Part shown: piece after piece, positions 11,413 through 22,080 of the stretch
Layout of the letters: every line of letters begins with the position of its first letter
Position numbering within the stretch: position 1 is the stretch's first letter
Notes under the pieces: generated by a model
The model's database searches: none
What the model was told of the DNA's origin: nothing
What the model saw: the letters and a program-made list of their open reading frames with translations, nothing else
Made by a program: the position numbers and the translations under genes
Source: Hibiscus mutabilis
Lineage: Eukaryota; Streptophyta; Magnoliopsida; Malvales; Malvaceae
NCBI GenBank assembly: GCA_019671005.1
Contig: CM033752.1
Span: forward strand, 9,672,001-9,736,000
Reading direction: 5' to 3'
DNA length: 64,000 nt

Positions 11413-12578
11413 CTTCCTGGTTGATGCGACAGAAGGGGCAAAGCCCTGGGTGAGATTTGCCGCCTGAAGTCTATGGCCTGTAAGAAGGGCATCATGGCCT
11501 ATACGCCAACCAAAGGAATGGACTTTTGGAAGAATCGGTAGTTTGGACATAATTTTCCAGACGTGGGAAGGTTTGTTAATTGGGACTGGTGGTCGCTGTA
11601 AGTAAGAGTATCTAGATCGAACCGTGTAAATACCGGAATCATGATTGCTCCACAGAATCGTATTATTTCGATCTTTAATAATCGGAATGCTAAGAACTGT
11701 GTTGGCATCATCCTCATCAAAATAATGTCGAACTTTTATTTCATCCCATTTGGTCTACCCAAGAATCATAAATTCGCGACAACGAATAAGAAGTTCATCG
11801 CTATCCTCATACCACCGTAAAGATGTACTGCAGATGCACCTCCCCAATTATCAGAGTGAACTCGAATTTTACTATCCATCCCCGGCCTCTTAAAGAAATC
11901 GGCATGAAGTTACATCATGGCTTGGTGAATACCTTTCTAGGTGAAGGACGCTTTCTGATTAGTCTCAGACTGTAAAATATCCCCAGAGGGATAGTACTCT
12001 GCCCTGTAAGTAGAGATTAGGGTCAATGATAAGGCGCCAATTTTTTTTGCCAAGGAGGGCAATGTTAAAAAGATGCATATCCCGAAAGCCGATACCTCCT
12101 ACTGATTTAGGCGTACAAATAGTATTCTAAGAAATTAGAGGCCATGCTCGTTTGTTGTTTTTCCCGGACCACCAATAACCTTGAATAAATTTAGTCATAT
12201 CATCGATAATGTTCTGGGGGAGAAGGTAACAGGACATCACGTATTAGGGTAGGGATTAGATTAAGGACTTGATAAAAACCTCTCGACCACTGAAAGAGAG
12301 AAGATATTTGTCCCAATGAGACATACGTGAGTTCACCTTGTCACGAGTAAACCCAAGGGAAGCCGTTTTATTTTTCCCAATCAGAAGAGGGACTCCGAGA
12401 TAGATCCCTGGATCGTCTACTTCTCTAAAATAAAGGATATCATGGACCGCCTATTTGTGTTCAGGGGAAGTGCGTGGATTAAAGAAAATGGTTGATTTTT
12501 CAAAATTCACCGCCTGCCCAGAAGAAAAGGTATATAGGTGAAGAGCGTTTTTAAGATTAGAGGCCTCTATAGTATTGT
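11413..12578 (-). pseudogene. LINE copy 2, 3' part: RT thumb and zf-RVT region
   Basis: Minus-strand pieces read INFEK-type VNFEKSTIFFNPRT (near 12500), IYLGVPLLIGKNKT (near 12390), FSGREVFIKSL, YVMSCYLLPQN, YWWSGKNNKR, CTPKSVGGIGFRDM and, near 11450, GWRIGHDALLTG of the zinc region. The element is cut on the left at 11413 against satellite, so RNase H and 3' UTR are missing. On the right it stops at 12578 where LTR X begins. Compared with copy 1, about 140 bp of RT (containing the YADD box) is absent between here and 34076. Multiple stops; not coding. Confidence 0.85.
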
Positions 12579-14304
12579 TGAAACACCCCCAAACCGGTTT
12601 AGGAGTAAACCGAGTTAGGAAGTGTTTAGGAACATCATTTAACAAACATACATCATTGAAATCAAGATAAGACAACTTAGCTCATCGCAAAAAGCATACA
12701 AATAGAAATTAGAGTAAATATACATATATTAAGCAAAGGCAATTTACCCATCAGATTATAGCTTGTACTTAAGGCCATAACATTTATTACTACCAAACTT
12801 GCAAGTATGGTAAGCATTAGATCACTATAATATATAACATTAGGTTAATCCAGCAAGTAATTATTATAGACATTAAAGACTATCTACAAAGAGTAATAGC
12901 CACTTTATTAGATACTAATCTCAATTAAAGTTTACGCTTAAATCAAACCTAGATAGATACATATAACTTTTGCATAGCATGATCACAAACAAAATACATT
13001 GACGATTAAACATTTACTTAATCTAGCCATTACACTAGCCCTTTTTAACCATACTAATTTTACTTAAGGTTTTACTCGATGCTTTACATAATTAAACTTG
13101 TAACATGCATACTCTTAAGATGGTCGATCACTTAAGAACATTATAGAAACTTAAACAACAGATTACATTCAATACATAGAAATCACTAAGTTTTAGCATA
13201 ATCATTATCATGTTCATCACTTTTAATATCATTTAAGTTTTAAGGTGTCCTACCCAATTTATTCATGATCTAAACCCATTAAGGCATCATAAATCACATG
13301 GCTTCTAAGATGGTTAAACATTCAATTACGTCGCTAGTATTACTTAGCTATTAAGCAACTACTAGATCTTGTTAAATATTAAATCATATACAGCATGCAA
13401 TCACCAAGAAATAATAAAGGCCCATTACAAACTTAAATACTCAATAGGCTTATACATGATAAGCCATAAAAAAAGAATCTAATAACTCAATGCATGCTTA
13501 ACCACTATGTGCCACCAACTAGGAGTGCATTAGGAGATTTCAAACATACATCCTGATTCTTGTGATCTCGTCCAAGCTCTCAAGATAAACGAAGGCAAGA
13601 ATACCCTGAAATGTTATAAAGAAAAGGGTAAGCAATTGCTTAGTGAGGTAGCTTTAGGAAACTTACATACGTATTTTATCTATCACCAAATTCTATATAT
13701 ATTCCTTACGTTAAACCCAACATTGGTTATATGAGGTTCTCACTTAATCAAATGGTTATTTGGATTAATACTTAATCATATCATAATTTCATACATTACA
13801 AACAATTACAACCATCATGAAGACAAACATTATTTGTTATGTAGGTTATTAAGGCATGACATCTGCCAGAACACACTAAGCATTCAAGTAATCCAATTTC
13901 TTAACTCAAAGAAAATGAAAGTGAAATATGGCAATGTACTAATTATCATACAAGTTATCAAGTGATTTCTTTAGAAGATCAATTTATTAGGTACATTAAC
14001 TCGAACTCTCAAGTTTTATAATCAAGTATACCCATTTACAATCCCTATCTCAGATTTAAAAAAGTCTCAGTACACTTATTTCATAATAAAACCAATACAT
14101 AGCACTTAGCTTAATTCATTGATTGAAACCACACTTATTCAATCTTCACAATACAAGCAATCTTACAACTTACTAGGTTTAGGTCATGTTTAATCACCCT
14201 AGACTTCTTATGGGCTTTGAAACCAGAAATTATAATTATCACTCTCAATATAGCCTAATTTTTTTAAAACAAAACAAGTAAGTAGATTCCATAAGAGCAA
14301 CTTT

Positions 14305-14987
14305 ACTTATTATGTAAGTTATCAAATGATTCATTACTTTAGCTAGTAAACTTCATTGTTTCTTGTTCATAATCTTTTAAGTCAAGGATAATTCTAGGTT
14401 TGAATAAGTAGTTAGCAGATTTTAGAATAAATATGTCAACTTCATGTACACATAGAGTATCAAGAAGTTCGACTGCTATAAATGTATCATAACAATTAAT
14501 CTATGAAATGTATACCTATTCATATCTTCTTATTTAGCTATCGAGCTTGTACGTAAATCAATTACTTATATCTTTCAGAACATGCCGATTATTATAATAA
14601 ATCTGGGTTTATCTTTTAAATTCTCAAAATTTCTTTTTAACATATCCCCTTTTAACACATAATTTCTTGTTATTTAGATTATCAATCATAGTTTATATCT
14701 CATAAATTCTTATCATATAAGACATCGAAGCATAACATATTCTGCTCATGAATTACTTGGTATTCAAGTAATCATATATAGCATGTCTAAATTATATTTT
14801 ATTAACACACAAGTTATCTAATTTAATGTATCAAAGACGGATGGTACATGTCATATAAGCCATGACATTTCATAATAGGTGATACTTGTCATACAAGTTA
14901 TCTAACATAGCTTATCATAAATGTGATTACTTTTCTCATAAGTTATGAAACTTAGTATTCTTGACCATTGTTACTTATTTCGTAAGT
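14305..14987. repeat. Cluster of short palindromes in LTR X
   Basis: Several sites fit ACTTRT-N3/4-RYAAGT, often followed by TRTC: 14305-14319 (ACTTAT/GTAAGT), 14884-14898 (ACTTGT/ACAAGT) and 14973-14987 (ACTTAT/GTAAGT). A longer one, ATTACTTG/CAAGTAAT with 5-bp spacer, lies at 14752-14772. Half-sites with the same AAGTTATC tail lie near 13955 and 14812. Possible protein-binding palindromes of the LTR. Confidence 0.5.
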
Positions 14988-15371
14988 TGTCAGACTATCA
15001 TATCAATACTTAAGTTAATTAGTATATAATCCACATATCATATATATATGAATAGACAATCAAATTAATCCATAACATAATTAGTGTTTGATATAACACA
15101 TTTTAGATATGAACTATTTACCACATAATGTGCTACAAATAGACAAGTTACTTATCACCCAAGATACATACATATCATTTTATAACCATTTGTTTCTTAT
15201 CCTGAAAGATATCGAGCATATCATAACATAAACATGAACTATTAGTCAACAATAATACTTAATAATTCTTTAACTCGGTTTACAAACTTCATTATTTGTA
15301 TTTAACATAGCCTTGAGATTAGAATTACAGCCTAGGTACACGAATCCCCAACCAACTGTCGCCCATAAAAT

Positions 15372-15443
15372 GGTACTCGCAGTACCGGTCAATCCCTCCT
15401 ACTGTCGCCAAGTGACCGTAACACTTCCCTCCTACTGTCGCCA
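15372..15443. repeat. Hairpin and 33-bp duplication in LTR X
   Basis: GGTACT-CGC-AGTACC (15372-15386) is a perfect 6-bp stem. Just after it TCCCTCCTACTGTCGCCA occurs twice, at 15393-15410 and 15426-15443 (33-bp step). This GC-richer island stands out in otherwise AT-rich sequence. Confidence 0.7.
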
Positions 15444-17828
15444 AATAAAGACCGTAGTCCACCCTAAACACGAGCTCTACAGACTCTATGGCATGCCAAC
15501 TATACCTATGACTAACTTGAAACCAAGGCTTATCACTTAGTCATATTTTACCATAATCAGAATCAAGCATAGCTCCTTATTCATATCATTATGAACTTGT
15601 CACATTCTTATCAAAGATGAGCATTGCTCTATGTTCTTGCTATCATGCCATTAAGGCTTACTTCATAGTATCCACAGTTCAAACATATATGTGTGTCATT
15701 CGAACATAATGAGTCTTTCAAATATATCTTATTATAATCAAAACACCAATGATCATAGTTTTTAATAATTCATTTCGAGTACATATATAGCTCATAAACA
15801 AAGTTCTTAACCTTTATAACCCCTTTTTCTTAGTCATATGGTAACATGGTAAGATTACTTATCAAACACACATAGGCTTAGTTATAAGCATAGGTCCATA
15901 AACATATCAATACATAAACAAAGTTCTTGAGTAATTGCATCATATCAGAATCTGATTGGAACATTGTTTTACAATCTTATAATCAAATGATCATAGCTTA
16001 ATTTATAACATATTAACCACTATCAATCAAGTAATATTTTCAAATGTATCTTACTTATCAAGGCATGTTAGTCACGCATAGTTGTTTAGTCAATTAAACA
16101 AGACCTAAGATCAATCATATGAATCATATGTAACAACATATATATAACTTCTCATGTGATCAAGTATTTAGCCCAATAATATATATCATGAATACCTCAT
16201 ATTTAAGATACTTACCTTAAATCCAAGTTAGATTAAATCACACCTAACTCATAATTTAATGTAATAAAATAAATCGATGAGGGGTGCTCGGGATGGTTAT
16301 AAACTCATCCCGAGGCTTTAAGCTACACTCACAGATTACTCCATGATAGTTTTGTTTCCGAACAACGATCCTCTTTTTGCTTATTTATTATTGTCCTTAC
16401 TCCTCGTTCCTCCCTGATCTAAGTGTAATACAATGCAATTTCATGTTAGAACCAAACTTATTAACCTTTCACTACATAACAACTTGATCACATAAGCATA
16501 CACATAGATTAATTAAACTACCTATTCATTTTCTTTCATGGACATATCCACCAATACATTTCTAATGTATTTATATACATCCAAGATCTATCCAAAACAC
16601 ATATATATACTTATTGTGCTCAATAAAACAGTCCATTCAAATCCATACCAATGCCAAATAACCCCTATAACACATATATCTCCTTAACATTCATCAAAAC
16701 CTCCCACACTTATTCATATTGATACAAAACAGTCTCATAATGTTCATATTCATAATTTTATCCATAAAACAGTCCACTAATATTCTATGTCTAAGCAAAA
16801 CTGTATCCTACATAGATACACATATTTAAACACATCAAAGCAACACTTGATACATTAAACTCATACAAAACAGTCTCTTATCTTTACATGCTTATTAAAA
16901 CGGTCCCAATTTACTCCCTATTACAATTATTCAGACCAAAACAATCCTTATATAGCATTCTATAGCGATATCCTTTTTTCGCTAAAAAAACGGGTTTCAA
17001 TGTGTTTAGGGGGTATTTCAGGTATTTTAAAATATCTTTCGTGGGGTTTTAAAATATTATTTTATTCTAAAAATGGAGTCGCCGCCGGCCACTGAGGTGG
17101 GTCGGACACCGTAAAACCAGAGATTTGAAAACTGTTGGGTTCGGGAGTCGGTTACGGATGGGGAAATATTAGCACCCCCACATCGTCCAAAATTGGTACT
17201 TTAATAATTACCGCTTTATTAATATTAAATTAAGATTCGGTTATAAGTGCGACTAGATTTTAAGGGCCCCATTATTCAAGAATAAATCGATAGACCACCA
17301 TCACTGCGCTTGATACTGGTTACGTTTACGCTCGAATAAAAGGGCACCACATTGACAATTAATATCTTGTTATGCAATCTTAGAAAACAAAATATAAAAC
17401 ATACAATTTACATTGACATGATAAAACATAAAATATGAATATTACAATATTAAACAAAAATAATTAAATGCATGAACAAAAACACAGCATATCATGATAA
17501 AAACAAAGCAAAGAAATAAACACGAAAAAGAAAAACATATTTCCAAAATTAATTAATTAAATCTAACATGCTTAGACACATTAAAATGAACCACAACTAC
17601 CACACGTGCATGACAAATATAATATGATGCTAGATTAATAAAACATCAATGCCATGATAATACATTAAAACTTACATATGACATTTTTATGCACACATCA
17701 AAATAAAAAACAATACATCATGTAAAAAACACACTAACATATAACCTAAAAAACAAAAAAGGGTATGAAAATTATATTATAGCATACAAAATCATGTCAC
17801 ATGCAAAGAAACTAAGACAACACCTAAA

Positions 17829-17841
17829 ACACACACGCGCG

Positions 17842-17920
<79 letters not shown>
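17829..17920. repeat. Compound (AC)n(GC)n(AC)n(AT)n microsatellite
   Basis: About 92 bp of strictly alternating purine-pyrimidine: ACACAC, then a GC dinucleotide run, a long AC run and an AT run. The equivalent place in the right LTR (31018-31080) has only the AC and AT runs. Chance reading frames through it give the low-complexity Val/Cys and Ile/Tyr repeats. Confidence 0.97.
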
Positions 17921-19241
17921 GATGAACAAAAGAATTAAAACACATGAAAAACATGATATTACAAAAAACGAAACAAACAAAAAGCATGCTAACATGGATA
18001 TCATCATACAAATTAAAATAAGACATAACATGTAAAAAATGACATATAATATGAACAAAATAAATTAAGACATATAAAGAAAGATATAACACTTAAAAAA
18101 CATAAATTGGCATGATGTAAATAAAACATATGTAAACACTATGTGCAACATAACATGCTAAAAAACAATGAAAAACAATAGACATGAATGTTGAAGCTTC
18201 AAAGGGACTAAACTGAAATAGAAACAAAATCTAAAAACATAAAATAAATAAAAAAAGACTTAATTAGGGACTTAATTAAAAGCTGAAATAAACTCTTAAG
18301 GACTTATTGTGTAATATAACCAAGGGACAAACCCAAAGCGTAAAATATCAAAACCCGGAATGATTAAGCGTGTAATTTCACCAATTAAAAAATCTGATTA
18401 CCTTAATTCGGGGCTTAATTGAAATAAAACAAAAGGGGAGGAGGACTGAACTTGCTATTTACCCAAGGGGTAGGCTTGAAACGAGAAAACAAGGAGGACG
18501 TAGGTCCTTAGCAGGTAATTACACCATTTTCTATTTATTTGTTGCCTATAAAACGAAATAATCAGCCCCCATTTCATTTTTCCCATTTCTTTAAAAACCT
18601 AAAGAGAAATGCTCTCTCCCTTTGTTATTCTCTCAACCCAAAACCGAAAGAACCTACACCAGCCGCCCTATTTCCCATGAGCCGGCCACGGGCCGCCATG
18701 CTCGATTGGTTTTAGGTGAGGCCTGGCCGACCGGCCACCTCTAACCGTCCTCAACCACCACTTTTCGGCCACCAAAACTCGTAAAGAAACCTCTCACTCC
18801 CTATTCAAAAAAAAACCAAGAGCCCTCTGTTATTCTTCGAGTAGCAAGAAAAACCTCCCCTTTTTGGCTCATCCCTTAAGGTTTATTGCCTATGGAGAAA
18901 GAATCGACGCAGGTAAAAGCCTTATCGTTGTTCTTTTTTATTTTTTACATGAATGAAAGAAAATAAAGTGAGAAGAAAGGGAATGCCACTGAGAGTTTTT
19001 TTTTTTGCAAAGCTCTTTTTTTGTATATTTCGAAACTGGTAACTTGTCCTTTATAGATTTTTCTCTGATACATATATTCTGTGTTTTCTGATTTGTTTTG
19101 GTAGAAACAAAATATATAAAATACATATTTGTCTGATTTTGGTACTAATAATCCTATTTTTTGTGTCTTTTGCACGTTCTATTTGGTGTGGTGGTTGGTA
19201 CGACCGGCATGGTTGTGGTGATCCCCTGGCAGACGCATTCT

Positions 19242-19273
19242 TAGCCGTTGGATCAGATCTGATCCAACGGCTA
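19242..19273. repeat. Perfect 32-bp palindrome in Tat LTR
   Basis: Arm TAGCCGTTGGATCAGA (19242-19257) is followed directly by its exact reverse complement (19258-19273), with no spacer. The right LTR has the same palindrome with one mismatched pair (32392-32419). Confidence 0.97.
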
Positions 19274-19457
19274 GGGTTTCACGAGAAAGGGATAACCCTG
19301 ATGCAATCTGGGAATTGGTGGGAATGCACGAGATGAAGCCACGTGGCACCTTGGAACCCGAAGAATCTTGTGCATGTGATGCACACACGCGTGAGGATCT
19401 GAACGGCTCAGGTGCATCCACGCGGCCAGCTGGAAGGGCGCTTTCCTTTGATCGTGG

Positions 19458-19484
19458 CCGTTGGATCAAAACGTGATCCAACGG
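19458..19484. repeat. Inverted repeat with 11-bp arms, sharing the same arm sequence
   Basis: CCGTTGGATCA (19458-19468), spacer AAACG, then TGATCCAACGG (19474-19484). The arm is the same CCGTTGGATCA found in the 32-bp palindrome 200 bp to the left. The right-LTR counterpart is near 32608-32634, with the left arm mutated. Confidence 0.95.
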
Positions 19485-19592
19485 TGGGCTTGGCCGAACG
19501 GGCCATGTAATTTCTTAATTCTGGGCTCTGTAATAATATTGTACTGACACTTAATTTAATTGGGTTTTCCCTATTTATATGTTTACACATAC

Positions 19593-19594
<2 letters not shown>

Positions 19595-19633
<39 letters not shown>
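19595..19633. repeat. (ATA)n microsatellite
   Basis: About 13 units of ATA/AAT in the left LTR. The right LTR counterpart (about 32822-32876) is longer and ends in TTAATAATA. Confidence 0.95.
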
Positions 19634-19634
<1 letters not shown>

Positions 19635-20028
19635 GATAATACATACACATGCATGCACACATACACATACACGAACACACATACATATATAACATACACA
19701 TACGTTCAAATATTTACATATGTCACATACATTTAAATGCAAACACACATATATATTCACATACAATTGATATAAAATACAAAACATGCGTGACATAAAA
19801 TGTAAACACACACGCTACACATACACCATGATAATTATAAATACGTACGTATACACAATACATATGTTATACATGCATTCACACATCACACACATATACC
19901 ACATATATCAATACCACGTATATAATAGACATATCATATAACATGTACACATGCAATAATAATAAATTAATTATTAAACTAATATATTAATATAATAATT
20001 ACAAACCAAATAAAAATGAGTGATTACA

Positions 20029-20072
20029 GTTGCCCCTCTTTGCTTTGTTCTCGTAACGAGAACAAAGCAAAG
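20029..20072 (-). other. Tat polypurine tract with abutting perfect hairpin
   Basis: The minus strand just before the 3' LTR reads AGAGGGGCAAC, the polypurine tract. Directly upstream (element sense) is a perfect inverted repeat: 20038-20054 (CTTTGCTTTGTTCTCGT) and 20056-20072 with a single A between the arms. The 17-bp arm ends within the purine tract. PPT position fixes the element's strand; the hairpin is unusual. Confidence 0.88.
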
Positions 20073-20204
20073 ATCATAAGCACTCATTTTTATCCAACTT
20101 CCATGTTTGTAGCTTTAGAGTCGCGTGTTCTTCTGGGACTCCCCACTTTCTTTGGTCGGATCCTTGAGCGGTATGGACCTAAATTTAGAAATCTTGATCT
20201 TAAG

Positions 20205-20600
20205 AAAGACGATCCTTACGAAAGGATTAAACTAAGAAGTTGATTTTAAGAAAAATATCCTTTTGGAAGGATAAATTAATGAATTTATTTTTAGAAAAAT
20301 ATCTTTAAGAAAGGATTGAATTAAGAAAAATATCCTTATGGAATGATAAATTAAGGAATTAATTTTTAGGAAAATATCCTTATGAAAGGATTGAATTAAG
20401 AAATTTGCTTTTAAGAAAAACATCCTTATGGAAGGATAAATTAAGAAATAATTTTTAGAAAAATATCCTTAAGAAAGGATTGAATTAAGAAATTTGATTT
20501 TAAGAAAAACATCCTTATGGAAAGATAAATTAAGGAATTATTTTTTAGAAAAATATCCTTACGAAAGGATTGAATTAAAAATTTTGATTTTAAGAAAAAC
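20205..20600. repeat. Tandem array of ~45-bp units each holding an ATCCTT/AAGGAT hairpin
   Basis: Small inverted repeats of the form ATCCTT-ANGN-AAGGAT recur near 20210, 20250, 20300, 20330, 20373, 20420, 20463, 20508 and 20552. Units alternate between AAATATCCTTANGAAAGGAT and AAACATCCTTATGGAAGGAT, giving a ~90-bp dimer. The array lies in the element's 3' untranslated part. Tandem repeats are known from 3' UTRs of Tat-lineage elements. Confidence 0.85.
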
Positions 20601-21075
20601 CATCTAGACATCACGAGGAATCCATCAAAGGTGACGGCTCAAAAATCTAGTGATATTTTTCTCTTATCAATCTTTCTTCTTCTTCCTTTTTTTTCCTTCT
20701 TCTTCTTTCTCCTTTTTGTTTTTTCTTTCTTTTCTCTTTCTTTTCTCTCTCTTTTTTTGTTCTGTTTTGCTTTCTTGGCTTTTCTTCTTCTTTCTGGGGT
20801 AAACGTCCTTATGAAAGGATCCAACTAAAGAAGTCGATTTTAAGAACAACATCCTTAGGCAAGGATCCAACTAAAGAAGTTGATTTTAAGAAAATCATCC
20901 TTATGAAAGGATGTAATTAAAAATTTTGGTTTTTAAGAAAAACCTTAAGTGATACCTTGGTTTTATCCGTCTAGAAATCCGTCAGAGTGGCAGCTCGAAA
21001 ATAAAAAAATGTTGATATTTTCTCTGGTCAACCGATCTTCTTTCTTTTCTCTCTTTTTTTCTTTTCCTTTTTTTA
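20600..21075. repeat. Duplicated hairpin plus CT-rich module
   Basis: Two modules occur: CATCTAGACATC and a CTCAAAAATCTAGTGATATT segment followed by a long CT/T-rich tract (20656-20790), and again CGTCTAGAAATCC, GTTGATATTTTCTCTGG and a shorter CT tract (20960-21075). Between them three further ATCCTT/AAGGAT-type hairpins lie near 20805, 20849 and 20897. The CT tract gives chance Phe/Leu or Lys/Arg-rich frames and is not coding. Confidence 0.75.
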
Positions 21076-22080
21076 GGGAAGGCGACACTCAAGTGCATGT
21101 CTTCTAGATCGATGCAGAGGTGCACGAATTCTTTGTTGAAGTCATCTTCTTGGAAACTATCTATTTGTCTTCCTGTATGAATATTTTCCAATTAAGGATG
21201 ATACATGAGCATACCTTATGATGTAAAGATGCATATGTTCATGTAAAATGCTATTCTCACAATTGTTGGGGATGCAAAGGTGCAACCTATTCATGTAGAC
21301 TCATAAGGATGCAATAATGCGTGAATCCCTGTCACGGTCTTCTCAGACATCTTAATACTCAAGTCACCACTTGCTGGTTAGGTAGGCTTCTTCATGTGAC
21401 TACAATCATTAATCATTCTGACTTGAATTCTTATAACTATCTATGTTGTTTCACGGACAACGGTGCCCCACTAATTTTGGGCTCGAATTTTTTCTTATTT
21501 TTGACCCATCATGCAGAGTCTCTATCTGTCTCAACATCGGGGTGAGCTAAAATGCCCCAACTCCCCCAATCCCATCTCTGAATTCAATCTATGTCTTTGA
21601 ACTTAAAAGAAGTACTCCAAGGGAAACTGAATCTATGTCTCTAGGCTTTAAAACTTTAAAAAAATGAAATGTAAAGAGGCAAATTGCCCTTGTATCCTCT
21701 GAAAAGAAATTGGATTTTGAACTGAACGACAAGATTTTGAGAAAAAATAAACACTCTCCCTTTTTTTTGGCTAATGCTTGATCAGAAAATCCTAACAGCC
21801 GTAGTGATACGTCAAATCGTATACCCTGAGTATCAAGTGCAAAAATGACATTGAGATAACTTACCGGCGATTGCCCCTAATCGTATCTTGTATATAATGG
21901 ACCTCAAAAGCTGAATTGCTATCTAAAAATGTGAAATACATTCCAAGTTATTTTGGTTTTTTTGCTGGGTTAGGACCCTATCAAATAAGTCTCAATTCTA
22001 AATTATCATTTTTGGCTCATTTTCTTTTTGTTTTGGGGAATTCAACTCATCGCATTCTTTTAGCTCGAGAATAATGATGG
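21076..22080. other. Tat element 3' non-coding stretch
   Basis: No frame longer than about 70 codons and no recognisable domain. In a complete Tat element this side of gag would lead from pol to the 3' UTR; here there is no pol remnant. The last five bases GATGG (22076-22080) are the target site duplicated by the nested solo LTR. Confidence 0.6.

Larger units (their letters stand above)
12579..16960 (-). mobile_element. LTR X, left segment (long, AT-rich, no ORFs)
   Basis: A 4.4-kb AT-rich stretch without credible coding sequence begins with TGAAACACCCCCAAACCGG at 12579, inside LINE RT, and resumes after the Tat element at 33203. I read it as a long LTR (about 5.2 kb in total) of a Ty3/gypsy element in minus orientation, now solo. 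TG at its edge, lack of ORFs, CCTCC-rich and palindromic tracts, and similar texture to the two proven solo LTRs support this. The right end is truncated, so no target duplication can be confirmed. It could also be another kind of non-coding element. Confidence 0.55.
16961..20028 (-). repeat. Tat element 3' LTR (left)
   Basis: Collinear with 30131-33202. It starts TATAGCGATA where the right copy starts TGTAGCGATA, so the terminal TG has mutated to TA. It ends GAGTGATTACA at 20028. It lacks about 73 bp present in the right copy at 32635-32708, and keeps about 64 bp (near 19782-19846) that the right copy lost. It contains the microsatellites and palindromes listed separately. A plus-strand CCTATAAAACG near 18546 is antisense to the element and is not taken as its promoter. 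Confidence 0.92.

Noticed and set aside
12579..16960. A host intergenic region or gene in the 4.4-kb AT-rich stretch
   Set aside because: It interrupts LINE RT sharply at a TG edge and continues beyond the Tat insertion; no exon-like ORFs are present, so an LTR is the better explanation.
17772..18092. Frames with Val/Cys and Ile/Tyr repeats (also near 30928-31252 and 19408-19811)
   Set aside because: Translations of AC/AT and AAT microsatellites in Tat LTRs.
18540..18910. Plus-strand TATA box and gene-like start in the Tat LTR (also near 31690)
   Set aside because: PBS, PPT and gag all place the element on the minus strand, so this is antisense LTR sequence; it is duplicated in both LTRs and has no ORF.
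20631..20870. Lys/Arg/Glu-rich or Phe/Leu-rich frames
   Set aside because: Both strands of one CT-rich tract in the Tat 3' UTR.
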